Below the pieces are notes generated by a model, which was not told the DNA's origin, did not search any database, and saw only the letters and a list, made by a program, of their open reading frames with translations. Below are positions 41,960 through 50,525 of a stretch of DNA of 64,000 nt, piece after piece (the stretch's first letter is position 1; every line of letters starts with the position of its first letter). The position numbers and the translations under genes were made by a program. The stretch is from Sphingomonas sp. SORGH_AS_0950. Its GTDB lineage: Bacteria > Pseudomonadota > Alphaproteobacteria > Sphingomonadales > Sphingomonadaceae. The stretch lies in NCBI RefSeq assembly GCF_030818415.1, contig NZ_JAUTAE010000001.1, positions 746,501-810,500 on the forward strand, read 5' to 3'.

Positions 41960-42595
41960 ATGCGCCCCATGCAGCTTCTGGCCGGTGCGATTCTGATCGG
42001 TGCCCTGGGTGGCGGCGTGATGCTGATCCGGCATTCCGCCGATGCGGACGCCACGCGGTCGAAGGTCGCGGCGGCGCCACAAACGGCGGCTACCCGTCCC
42101 CCCGCGCCCTCTCCCTCCCCTAGCCCCTCGCCCGCGCCTTTCGTCGTGCGCCGCATTCTCGACCTGAAGGCACCGCTGCACCATGGCGACTTCGTGTGGG
42201 ACGAGAGTGGCGCGCCGCAGGGGCCGGTGGTGATTACCGTCGACCTAGCCGCGCAGGTCGTGTCGATCTTTCGCGACGGCTATGAGATCGGCACTGCGGC
42301 CATCATCTATGGCGCGGACAATATGCCAACTCCGCTCGGTGTCTTTCCCATCCTGGAGAAGGACGCCGACCATGTGTCCAACCTCTATGATGCGCCCATG
42401 CCCTATATGTTGCGGCTGACCCGCGACGGCGTGGCGATCCATGGCAGCGATGTGCGTTATGGCTATGCGACCCATGGCTGCGTCGGCGTGCCCACCGCCT
42501 TTGCGCGCAAATTGTTCGCGGCGACACGGATCGGCGACCGGGTGATCGTCACCAATGGCAAGCGGCTCGCCATGGGACAGAGCATCGTCGGGTAA
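41960..42595 (+). CDS. L,D-transpeptidase (YkuD domain)
   Basis: 211 residues with an N-terminal signal anchor (LAGAILIGALGGGVMLI), a Pro/Ser repeat linker (SPSPSPSP), and a YkuD domain. Catalytic histidine and cysteine are in IHGSDVRYGYATHGCVGVP. The family consensus after the Cys is usually x-R; here it is V-G, so the substrate-side Arg is absent. These enzymes form 3-3 peptidoglycan crosslinks or attach proteins in the periplasm. It follows dmeF by 35 bp but no functional tie is evident. Confidence 0.85.
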   Translation: MRPMQLLAGAILIGALGGGVMLIRHSADADATRSKVAAAPQTAATRPPAPSPSPSPSPAPFVVRRILDLKAPLHHGDFVWDESGAPQGPVVITVDLAAQVVSIFRDGYEIGTAAIIYGADNMPTPLGVFPILEKDADHVSNLYDAPMPYMLRLTRDGVAIHGSDVRYGYATHGCVGVPTAFARKLFAATRIGDRVIVTNGKRLAMGQSIVG

Positions 42596-42736
42596 AGACG
42601 CATTTCGCACATGGCCCGCGTTAAATCATATCTATTTCAGTACCTTGTACGCCAAACCTCATCTCAAAAAGCAGGATGAGAAGTCGAGTCGGTCCGACCA
42701 ATGACGCACCGCCCTTAGCATTAGCTCGTAGAACCT

Positions 42737-42755
42737 AATGCGAGTCATGTGCATT
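42737..42755 (+). promoter_or_regulatory. Fur-like operator, copy 1
   Basis: AATGCGAGTCATGTGCATT is a 19-bp imperfect palindrome (AATGC against GCATT). It shares 14 of 19 positions with a second copy 49 bp downstream, both in front of a TonB receptor gene, as expected for binding by an iron regulator. Protein identity is inferred. Confidence 0.55.
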
Positions 42756-42785
42756 TTTCCATTGAGAATTGCACCTTAGCGTCTT

Positions 42786-42804
42786 ATTGCGAGTGATAGG
42801 CAAT
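42786..42804 (+). promoter_or_regulatory. Fur-like operator, copy 2
   Basis: ATTGCGAGTGATAGGCAAT is a 19-bp imperfect palindrome (ATTGC against GCAAT) ending 16 bases before the receptor start, overlapping the ribosome-entry region. The shared core is TGCGAGT-N-AT-N2-GCA, as in copy 1. Confidence 0.55.
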
Positions 42805-42820
42805 AGATGAAAGGGGTCAT

Positions 42821-44995
42821 ATGCTTCTGGCGCTCGCCGTAATGGCTGCGATCGGGGAACCCGGGGAAAAGGCTGACGAAAAGACCGAACAGCGCGATAT
42901 CGTCGTGACGGCGACCCGCGCGCCGATCGAGGCGCAGGACGCGCCGGTCACCATTTCGGTCAAACGCGCCGAGACCATCGCCGACGAACTGGCGACCGAC
43001 ATCAAGGATCTGGTCCGCTTCGAACCGGGCGTCAGCGTCCGCCGCGCGCCCACCCGCTTCGGCGCCGCATCGGGATCGACCGGACGAGCGGGCAATGAAG
43101 GCTTCGTCATCCGCGGCATCGGCGGCAATCGCGTGCTGATCCAAGTCGACGGCGTACGCGTGCCCTACGGCTTTAGCTTCGGGGCGCAGGATGCCGGGCG
43201 CGGCGACTATGTCGACATCGGCCTGATCAAGTCGGTCGAGTTCCTGCGCGGCCCCGCCTCGGCGCTCTATGGCAGCGACGGGCTGGCGGGTGCGGTCAGC
43301 TTCGTCACCAGCGATCCCGCCGACATTCTGGGCGACAAATCCTTCGGCGGATCGCTGCGCACCCAGTATAATTCGGCGGACGAGGAGTTCACCCAGTCGG
43401 GGATCGTCGCGGGCCGATCGGGCGCGGTGTCGGCCATGCTCGCCTATACCCGGCGCGACTTTTCCGAACTGAAGAACCGGGGCGATGTCGAGGGCACCGG
43501 CGTCACCCGCACCGCGCCCAATCCGCAGGATGGCCACTCCAATGCCCTGCTGGGCAAGCTGGTCTGGAACGTCGCGCCAGGCCACCGCCTGCGCGCGACC
43601 GGCGAGTATCTCGGCAACCGCGTCGCCACCGACGTGCTCACCGGGATCAACACCAGCGTCGCCGGGTTGCAGGCCCGCGATACCGCCGAGCGCTGGCGCG
43701 GCACGCTCGACTGGACCTATGACGGGACCGGCCTGATCGAGTTCGCGCGCGCCGCCGCCTATGTCCAGAATGCCGAGGATCGCCAGTTCAGCGCCGAGGA
43801 CCGCCGGACGCTGGCCGATCGCACCCGGCTCAACACGCTGGAGAACCGGGTCTATGGCGGCTCGGGCGAGGTCCGGCTCGGCTTCTCGACGGGGGCGATC
43901 ACCCACCGGCTGGTGACAGGCGCCGATGTCAGCGTGCTGCGCCAGCGGGGCGTCCGCGACGGCACCGTGCCGCCCTCGGGCGAGACATTCCCGACCCGCG
44001 CCTTTCCGACGACCGACTTCACCCTGGCCGGGGCCTTTGTCGGGGACGCGATCGGCATCGGGCCGGTGACGCTGCACCCGGCGCTGCGCTATGACTGGTA
44101 TCGCCTGTCGCCCCGGCGCGATCCCCTGTTGCCGCAATTCACCGGCGCCGGGCAATCGGCCGACCGGGTCAGCCCGCGCATCGGCGCGGTCGTCACGCTC
44201 ACCCCCATGGTGCGACTGTTCGCCAGCTACGCCCGTGGCTTCCGCGCGCCCGAGCCGGGGCAGATCAACCAGTTCTTCTCCAACCTCGCCTTCGGCTATA
44301 CCTCGATCCCCAATCCGAACCTTCGCCCGGAGACGAGCGAGGCGGTCGAGGCCGGATTGCGGCTGAACAGCGATGCCGTGGACCTGTCGGCGAGCGTCTT
44401 TCGCGCCGATTACCGCGACTTCATCAGCCAGGAGGTGGTGGGCGGCCGCTTCACCCCCAGCGATCCCGCGCTGTACCAGTTCATCAATCTCGACCGCGCG
44501 AGGGTGAAAGGCGCCGAAGCCCGGTTCGAGGGGCGGGCCCGCAACGGCCTGACGGGCCAGCTCGCCATCTCCTATTCGCAAGGGGACCAGATCGCCGCCG
44601 ACGGCACCCGCAAGCCGCTGGCGACGATCGACCCGCTCAAGCTGGTGATGGGGGTGGGCTGGCGCGAACCCGGCCAGGGGCGCTTCGGCGGTCAGGTCGT
44701 GATGACCCACAGCGCGCAAAAGGCGGCACGGGACACCACCGGCCTGTGCTCGACCACATGCTTCCGGCCGGCCGCCTTCACGATCCTCGACGCGACGCTG
44801 TTCGCGAAGCTGACCGACACGCTGACCATGCGCGCGGGCATCTTCAACCTGACCAACGCCACCTATGCCTGGTGGTCCGATGTGCGCGGCCTGTCGGTGC
44901 CGCGCCCCCTCCCCACCGGCGCCGCCGATGTGCCCCCCGCCGCCTTCACCCAGCCGGGGCGCAACGCCAGCGCGTCGCTCTCCTTGCGCTTCTGA
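42821..44995 (+). CDS. TonB-dependent heme/hemoglobin-type receptor
   Basis: 724 residues. A short signal, a TonB box (QRDIVVTATR) and a plug domain with GFVIRGIGGNRVLIQVDGVR, FLRGPASALYGSDGLAG and FVTSDP; then a 22-strand barrel with RVSPRIGAVVTLTP, YARGFRAPEPGQINQFF, NPNLRPETSEAVEAGL and NLDRARVKGAEARFEG, ending in SLSLRF. Such strings match the hemoglobin/heme/transferrin receptor family rather than siderophore types. AAGGGG precedes the ATG. Two Fur-like sites upstream suggest iron control. The DUF6607 gene follows 13 bp downstream. Confidence 0.87.
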   Translation: MLLALAVMAAIGEPGEKADEKTEQRDIVVTATRAPIEAQDAPVTISVKRAETIADELATDIKDLVRFEPGVSVRRAPTRFGAASGSTGRAGNEGFVIRGIGGNRVLIQVDGVRVPYGFSFGAQDAGRGDYVDIGLIKSVEFLRGPASALYGSDGLAGAVSFVTSDPADILGDKSFGGSLRTQYNSADEEFTQSGIVAGRSGAVSAMLAYTRRDFSELKNRGDVEGTGVTRTAPNPQDGHSNALLGKLVWNVAPGHRLRATGEYLGNRVATDVLTGINTSVAGLQARDTAERWRGTLDWTYDGTGLIEFARAAAYVQNAEDRQFSAEDRRTLADRTRLNTLENRVYGGSGEVRLGFSTGAITHRLVTGADVSVLRQRGVRDGTVPPSGETFPTRAFPTTDFTLAGAFVGDAIGIGPVTLHPALRYDWYRLSPRRDPLLPQFTGAGQSADRVSPRIGAVVTLTPMVRLFASYARGFRAPEPGQINQFFSNLAFGYTSIPNPNLRPETSEAVEAGLRLNSDAVDLSASVFRADYRDFISQEVVGGRFTPSDPALYQFINLDRARVKGAEARFEGRARNGLTGQLAISYSQGDQIAADGTRKPLATIDPLKLVMGVGWREPGQGRFGGQVVMTHSAQKAARDTTGLCSTTCFRPAAFTILDATLFAKLTDTLTMRAGIFNLTNATYAWWSDVRGLSVPRPLPTGAADVPPAAFTQPGRNASASLSLRF

Positions 44996-45008
44996 AAGGA
45001 CTGACCCG

Positions 45009-45983
45009 ATGATGAACCGTCCGATGCTGATGCTGGCCGCGCTCGCGCTGCTCCCCGTTCCCGCTCATGCCGATGGCCCGGTGAAGCAGACCATGGCCGA
45101 GGCCCAGGCCGCCAAGGCCGCCGACCGGGCCGAGATTCTGGCGATGGCGGGCGATTACAAGGTCCGCTTCGACATGCAGGAAACCACGCCCTGGGCGGCG
45201 GACTATGTTCCGTTGGAGCGCAAGATTTCCGGCGGCAACGAAGTGGTCCGCGTGATCGAGGACACGCCCGACCATATCGCGCTCCAGCATCTTCTGGTCG
45301 TCGAGCATGGCGGCAAGACCCATGTCATCAAGCATTGGCGGCAGGATTGGGATTATCAACCGTCCCGCGTGCTGGTCTATGCGGGTCCGGGCCGGTGGGT
45401 GTGGGAGGCCGTGCCCGAGCGGATGCGCGCCGGACGCTGGTCGCAGACCGTCTATCAGGTCGACGACAGCCCGCGCTATGCCGGATGGGGCCAGTTCGAG
45501 ACGCAAGCCGGAGTCCGGCGCTGGCGGTCGAACTGGACCTGGCGCCCCCTCGCCCGCCGCGATGCGGTCCGCCATCCGGTCTATGACCGCTATTATGCGA
45601 TCAACCGGCACCAGCCGACCCCGACCGGCTGGATCCATTGGCAGGACAATACGAAGATGGGCCTGAAGGACGGCAAGCTCGTCCCCATCGTCCAGGAATC
45701 GGTGCTGAACAGCTATGAACGCTTCGACGGCTATGACGTGAAGGCCGCCGACACCTATTGGGCGAAGACCAGCGACTATTGGGCGGCGGTGCGGGCCGCA
45801 TGGCAAAGGGTCGCCGACACGAAGGGCGGGATCGCGATCCAGGAAGAGCCCGAAACCGGCACCGTGATCAGCGGCCGCCTGCTGACGATCGCCGACGAAA
45901 TCCAGGCGGGCAAGATCACCAACGCCGCCGGAACGGCCGAGGCCATCGCGCTGATCGACGGGCATACGAAGCGGATCGGGTGA
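45009..45983 (+). CDS. Secreted DUF6607 family protein
   Basis: 324 residues with a signal peptide (LMLAALALLPVPAHA). The body reads AEILAMAGDYKVRFDMQET, HLLVVEHGGKTHVIKHWRQDW and GWGQFETQAGVRRW, strings I associate with DUF6607. Rich in Trp, His and Tyr. It stands 13 bp behind the TonB receptor, so it is probably iron-regulated with it and could handle the imported ligand in the periplasm. Function is unknown. Confidence 0.75.
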   Translation: MMNRPMLMLAALALLPVPAHADGPVKQTMAEAQAAKAADRAEILAMAGDYKVRFDMQETTPWAADYVPLERKISGGNEVVRVIEDTPDHIALQHLLVVEHGGKTHVIKHWRQDWDYQPSRVLVYAGPGRWVWEAVPERMRAGRWSQTVYQVDDSPRYAGWGQFETQAGVRRWRSNWTWRPLARRDAVRHPVYDRYYAINRHQPTPTGWIHWQDNTKMGLKDGKLVPIVQESVLNSYERFDGYDVKAADTYWAKTSDYWAAVRAAWQRVADTKGGIAIQEEPETGTVISGRLLTIADEIQAGKITNAAGTAEAIALIDGHTKRIG

Positions 45984-46029
45984 TCGGCTGACGGGGTTTC
46001 GGGACCGTTCGCATTTTGCCGTCGATCAC

Positions 46030-46057
46030 GACCCGCCGGTTTGCCGACCGGCGGGTC
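46030..46057 (+). terminator. Stem-loop after the DUF6607 gene
   Basis: GACCCGCCGG and CCGGCGGGTC pair perfectly over ten bases around TTTGCCGA. It lies 46 bases behind the stop at 45983. The T-run is missing, so it may act with Rho or only stabilise the transcript. Confidence 0.5.
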
Positions 46058-46185
46058 GGACGGTTCGGCGGCATGGCCTTTGTCAGCCGAAGCGTGCGTC
46101 GTGGAATTTCGGGGGTTCAGGGCCGCGTTGCGGCGATCATCGTCCGGCGATCGGAAATCTGCCGAGCGGGACCTTCATTTCAGAT

Positions 46186-46259
46186 TGGAGCGGGTGAAGG
46201 GAATCGAACCCTCGTCGTAAGCTTGGGAAGCTTCTGCTCTACCATTGAGCTACACCCGC
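46186..46259 (-). tRNA. tRNA-Gly(CCC)
   Basis: Reading the minus strand from 46259, the acceptor arm GCGGGTG pairs with CACCCGC; D arm GCTC/GAGC; anticodon stem GAAGC/GCTTA (outermost pair mismatched) around TTCCCAA, giving anticodon CCC for GGG codons; T arm GAGGG/CCCTT around TTCGATT. The discriminator T is followed by encoded CCA, total 74 bases. It borders the exopolysaccharide region. Confidence 0.92.
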
Positions 46260-46401
46260 ATCGCGCCCAGTTTACTGGAAAAACCGCGCTTTGCCGTTCG
46301 TCGTTCCAACTTCCGTTCCGTTGGAATTCCGACATGGTGTAAGCCCACTATAAAAGTGCGCCTCCCTTGGCAAGCACCCGGATGCCGTTTTCTTCATTCC
46401 G

Positions 46402-47706
46402 TCATTGCGCGGCGGTACCGGTTTCGTCACGCCGCCCCGCCTTGGCGGGTGGATTGCGCTTCGGCAGGGTGCGCAGATAGAGGATTCGCACGACGCACAG
46501 GGCCAGTGCCGTCCCGACAGCCGAAATGCCTGCGCCGATCAGGCCGAACAGCCAGAGGCTCAGCGAACTCAGAAGCACCGTCAACAGCACGCCGCCGACA
46601 TTGGTGATGGCATAGACGCGATCCTTGCCCGCGCTGGTCAGTCCGACGCTCAGCAGGTCGCCACAGGCTCGCAGGACCGCCGCGATCAGCATGAGGATCA
46701 GCAGCGGGCGGGCCACCGGGAAGCGCCCCGGCGGCGCGAAGCGGATGATCGCCTCGGTCGCCAGGAAGATAACGACGCTCAGGACGGCGGCGAACGCCAG
46801 GACCTTGAGAACCTCGCGACGCAACGCCGCCAGCCACTCCTCCATTCCGCGCTGGCGCAGCACCAGCACCATGCGGGGCAATGCCAGCTGGACGACCGCG
46901 GTGCTCAAAAGCGTGTAGAGCGCATTGGTGATCGACCAGTAGAAGCTGTAGATGCCGGTCGCCGCGAGCCCCAGCATGGCGTTCAGGATGAAACGATCGG
47001 CATAGCTGAGGCCCACGAGCCCGAGGTCGCTGAGATAGATATACCATCCGTTACGAATGCGCAGCCACATCCCCGCGCGGTCGAGCCGCTTGGAAAGCGC
47101 GGCGCGCACCGGCCAGTGGCGCAGAAAGACGAACAGCAGGGCGATCGCCATGAAATGGCTGACGATCCAGCTCGCGAAGACGGTTTCCAGATTGCGGAAC
47201 GTCGGCGACACCATGCCCAGCCCCACCGCCACCGGAATCCACAGGGCAGACCGCACAAGGACCAGAATATTGGCCTGCAAGGCCATCTGAAGCCCGACCA
47301 GCGGCATATACACGTCAAGCGCCAAGGTTTCGAGCCACAGGAGCGCGAGGATCAGCATATAAACGGTTGACACCCCGCCGGTCTGCGCGACGATCACGGG
47401 AATGGCGACGGCCGTGCCCAGGGCCAGCGACACCAAGGTCACGGTCAGGCGATCGCGCACCAGCGGCGCGGCCCCATCCGGGGTCATGCCGACGACATCG
47501 CGCGACACGAAATAGTTCAGTCCCCAACCCAGCAAGGCCGGCACGATGCCGATCGCACCGATCGCCAGGCCATAGACGCCGGCCGCCTCCAGTCCGAGAT
47601 AGCTGACCACATAGAAGGACAGCGCGAAGCGGAAGAACAGCGTTGCCGCACGGATTCCCATGCTGACGAAACCGCTGCGCATCAGGCGAGAAAGGAGTGC
47701 GGCCAT
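46402..47706 (-). CDS. Wzx-type polysaccharide flippase (GelS/SpsS-like)
   Basis: 434 residues with about twelve hydrophobic segments and basic cytoplasmic loops. The polysaccharide-transport superfamily pattern is visible in IRAATLFFRFALSFYVVSYLGLEAAGVYGLA at the N terminus (in pieces) and in YADRFILNAMLGLAATGIYSF in the centre. It should move the lipid-linked repeat unit across the inner membrane. Its place, divergent from an acyltransferase and Wzy gene, resembles the gelS/spsS position of sphingan clusters. The start ATG has no strong ribosome binding site. Confidence 0.82.
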   Translation of the reverse strand: MAALLSRLMRSGFVSMGIRAATLFFRFALSFYVVSYLGLEAAGVYGLAIGAIGIVPALLGWGLNYFVSRDVVGMTPDGAAPLVRDRLTVTLVSLALGTAVAIPVIVAQTGGVSTVYMLILALLWLETLALDVYMPLVGLQMALQANILVLVRSALWIPVAVGLGMVSPTFRNLETVFASWIVSHFMAIALLFVFLRHWPVRAALSKRLDRAGMWLRIRNGWYIYLSDLGLVGLSYADRFILNAMLGLAATGIYSFYWSITNALYTLLSTAVVQLALPRMVLVLRQRGMEEWLAALRREVLKVLAFAAVLSVVIFLATEAIIRFAPPGRFPVARPLLILMLIAAVLRACGDLLSVGLTSAGKDRVYAITNVGGVLLTVLLSSLSLWLFGLIGAGISAVGTALALCVVRILYLRTLPKRNPPAKAGRRDETGTAAQ

Positions 47707-48029
47707 TCGTTCGGGACCTATCCTGTTTCTGCCGTCCTGACCACGGGGATTGCACTCCGGGACATGACGTTCGGGCGTGAAGGGCCACCGTCTCGCAGAC
47801 GGGCCGCTGGCCGGACCGGGACGTTGATGCAGCGCAGCATGATGTCCCAATGCGGGAAGAGGGTGCCTCTGCGCAAGGGTTAAAAAAGGGACAATCTGTC
47901 CCTCAAATAATGGCGATCGGCATATACCCCGGCATATTGCATGCGCTAAGGCATTTGACGGAATGGGTTTCGTCGCACAGCGGAGGCAGACCCGTCTTGT
48001 GGTGTTACGAAGCGGGAGAGTGAACTCTG
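47707..48029. other. Gene-free divergent intergenic region
   Basis: 323 bp between the flippase and the acyltransferase starts, the only gene-free gap above 300 bp besides the repeat element at 22.4 kb. It must hold both promoters. The visible features are the inverted repeat GGGAC-AATCT-GTCCC (47888-47902) after a run of six A, and an AT-rich zone with CATATA and CATATTGCATGC around 47920-47945. I cannot assign exact promoter boxes. Confidence 0.5.
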
Positions 48030-49151
48030 ATGCGTTCCCAACGGGTCGATTCACTACAGGTCCTGCGCTTCGTCGCAGCATTCCTGGTCTTGTGCGGTCA
48101 CGCGCAGCAGGCGCTGGTCAAGCTGACCGGCGCCCCCCCCCGCCCCTGGTCGGTCGTCCCCCTCGATTGGGGACTGGGCGTCGACATCTTCTTCGTCATC
48201 TCGGGTTTCGTCATGTATTATATGATGCATGATCGGTTCGGGGTGCCGGGCGTCGCCGCCGACTTCTTGCGCCGCCGGGTCATTCGGGTGGTGCCGCTCT
48301 ATTACCTGTTCACCACGCTGACCCTGGTCATGGGGCTGGTGCTGCACGTGCCGCTGCCCAGCACGATACGGATCGTCTTCTCCTATCTGTTCCTGCCGGG
48401 ACCGACCTGCGACCTCTATTGCACGCCGCTGCTGACGCTGGGCTGGACGCTCAATTACGAGATGATGTTCTATCTGGTGTTTGCTGCGGGGTTGCTGCTG
48501 CCCTATCGGCGGGGACTGATGCTGATCGTCGGCATTCTGCTGCTCCTGATCGCAATCGCCGCGCCTACGCCGCCCGATTGGCGCATGATCCGTTTCTGGG
48601 GCCTGCCGATCACCCTGGAGTTCGTGGCGGGCATGGGAGTGGCGCATATGTTCCTGCGCGGCATGTCGATTCCCCGCGCCCTGGCATGGACGATCGTCGG
48701 CGCAGGATTTGCACTGGCGGTGCTGTTCTATCAGATTGGGGCCTATGACACGATCGGCCGACCCTTTACCGGAGGGCTGCCCGCCGTGATGATCGTCACC
48801 GCTTCGGTTCTGGGGCTCGAGCCGCAGCGGCGAACGCGCTGGATAAGCTGGCTGATCGCGGGCGGCAACGCGTCCTATGCGCTGTATCTTTCCCACCCGT
48901 TCGCGATCCATGTCGGCGAGATCCTGGACGCGCGGCTGGGACTCTCGGCGCGGTCGCCGGCTCTGTTCTTGGCGATGGTCATTCTCGGCGCCTTGATCGG
49001 ATCGGCGATCGTTCATGTCGGCATCGAAAAACCGATGCTGCGATGGTTGAACCGTCGCTGGAGCCGCGAAGGCAGCACCGGGCGCGGCGACGGCCAGCCT
49101 GCCCCCGGCCGATCGGGCATCATCGTAAAAGCTGAAACGGGAGCTCGGTAA
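48030..49151 (+). CDS. Acyltransferase 3 family membrane protein
   Basis: 373 residues, about ten membrane segments. Family signature near the N terminus: LQVLRFVAAFLVLCGHAQQ with the conserved Arg and His, then GVDIFFVISGFVMYYMM and FLRRRVIRVVPLYYLFT. Such proteins O-acetylate or acylate sugars of surface polysaccharides. It is directly followed (stop at 49151, start at 49152) by the polymerase-like gene, so it likely decorates the same polymer. One of three acyltransferases in this region. Confidence 0.85.
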   Translation: MRSQRVDSLQVLRFVAAFLVLCGHAQQALVKLTGAPPRPWSVVPLDWGLGVDIFFVISGFVMYYMMHDRFGVPGVAADFLRRRVIRVVPLYYLFTTLTLVMGLVLHVPLPSTIRIVFSYLFLPGPTCDLYCTPLLTLGWTLNYEMMFYLVFAAGLLLPYRRGLMLIVGILLLLIAIAAPTPPDWRMIRFWGLPITLEFVAGMGVAHMFLRGMSIPRALAWTIVGAGFALAVLFYQIGAYDTIGRPFTGGLPAVMIVTASVLGLEPQRRTRWISWLIAGGNASYALYLSHPFAIHVGEILDARLGLSARSPALFLAMVILGALIGSAIVHVGIEKPMLRWLNRRWSREGSTGRGDGQPAPGRSGIIVKAETGAR

Positions 49152-50498
49152 ATGGCGACGACCATCGGCGAAATCCTGCCAATACGGCGCTGGCGCTCCG
49201 CCCCATCGCGCAAGACGACCGAAGCGCCGATCATCGGCGAGCGCGCCTATCTGCTGATCCTGGCGGTGGCGTTCATGTTCTTCTTCCGGGATACGCTGAC
49301 CAGCTCGCTACGCTATTACCTGTCGCTGGTTCACCTGAGCGCGGCCTGGTTCATCCCCGACCTGTTCAGCCTGTTCATCTTCTTCTATTTCGCATGGCGT
49401 GTCGCATGGCAACGCCGGTCGCCCTATGCGATCCTGCTCACCTGCTCCTTCCTGTTCTCGACGATCGTCGGCCTCGTGTTCATGCAGTCGACGGTGTTCG
49501 CCTTCGTGTCGTCGATCAAGCTGTTCCTGCCCTTCTTCGTGGGGGCGGTCATGGTCGATCGTTCGCTGACGGCAACATGGCCCGCACGGTGGGCGCTGAC
49601 CGCCCTGTTCGTCGCGTCCACCATCGGCCTGCTGATATCCCCCTATGTGGATTTTCCCTGGCTGGGACAGAATCTCGACAATTTCGGCGCGGTCAAACAG
49701 GTCGGCAAAATCTGGTGGACGGGCGGCAAAATCCGGTACGGGGGATTCGCCGGAGAATCGACCATGGCCGCCTATATGGCGGTGATCCCCTATATCGTCA
49801 TGCACCGCCATTTTCCGCGGATGGTCAACTTCGCGCTGTGGATCCCGCTCTATATCGCGGTGGAGCTTTCGACGAGCAAAACCGCTCTGTTGACCCTCAT
49901 CGCTTTCTCTGCGATTTATATTGCGGTAGAAATTCAAAGGGATCGCGAACTGCGGGTCGCCCAGTTTCTGGCTCGCGCCTCCTATCTGACCATTCCAATC
50001 CCATTCATCCTGATGCCGCTGATGGGCGGCATGGACCTGACCAAGATCAGCCCCGTCCTTTTCAGCATGCAGGACCGGATCAGCCGCACATGGATCTTCC
50101 CCTTCACCTGGCTGGCGGAAAACGCACCGGCGGCGATCTTCGCCGGGTGCGGCCTGGGCTGTTTCACCTATCCGATGGAATATACCAAATTAGGTTATCT
50201 TATTGTTCCAGTTGACAATTTCTACGTAGCAACCTTTATCATGATGGGGTTGCCGTTTTTGGTTTTCGTCATCGGGTCCTATTTCACGATCGGCAAGAAT
50301 CAAAATATCGAAAAGCTTTTGTTGCTCACCACGCTGAATTTTTATGCGGTCACGGTGCAATGTTACGGTCCTTCGACTGCAACCTTGTTCCTGGGATATG
50401 CGTTTAGCAATATGTTCATCAGCGGTGACAGATGGAAAAGGAGTTGGCGTGGTTCTGGTAAGGCTGACACCTCTTCGGATTTTGCCGGACAGACGTAG
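49152..50498 (+). CDS. Wzy-type polysaccharide polymerase (GelG/SpsG-like)
   Basis: 448 residues with roughly eleven hydrophobic segments and one large central loop holding KIWWTGGKIRYGGFAGESTMAAY (in pieces), a charged periplasmic segment as found in Wzy/WaaL proteins. It probably polymerises the lipid-linked repeat unit at the periplasmic face. Position and topology suit GelG/SpsG of sphingan clusters. The last third (from about 50160) is unusually AT-rich compared with the start, which suggests acquired or recombined DNA. Confidence 0.75.
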   Translation: MATTIGEILPIRRWRSAPSRKTTEAPIIGERAYLLILAVAFMFFFRDTLTSSLRYYLSLVHLSAAWFIPDLFSLFIFFYFAWRVAWQRRSPYAILLTCSFLFSTIVGLVFMQSTVFAFVSSIKLFLPFFVGAVMVDRSLTATWPARWALTALFVASTIGLLISPYVDFPWLGQNLDNFGAVKQVGKIWWTGGKIRYGGFAGESTMAAYMAVIPYIVMHRHFPRMVNFALWIPLYIAVELSTSKTALLTLIAFSAIYIAVEIQRDRELRVAQFLARASYLTIPIPFILMPLMGGMDLTKISPVLFSMQDRISRTWIFPFTWLAENAPAAIFAGCGLGCFTYPMEYTKLGYLIVPVDNFYVATFIMMGLPFLVFVIGSYFTIGKNQNIEKLLLLTTLNFYAVTVQCYGPSTATLFLGYAFSNMFISGDRWKRSWRGSGKADTSSDFAGQT

Positions 50499-50525
50499 TA
50501 TGTATTTCCGACGGCGAGCCGATTG

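Noticed and set aside
46016..46342. Reading frame of 108 codons on the plus strand after the DUF6607 gene
   Set aside because: It runs straight through the tRNA-Gly gene on the other strand and through a stem-loop, and has no recognisable domain.
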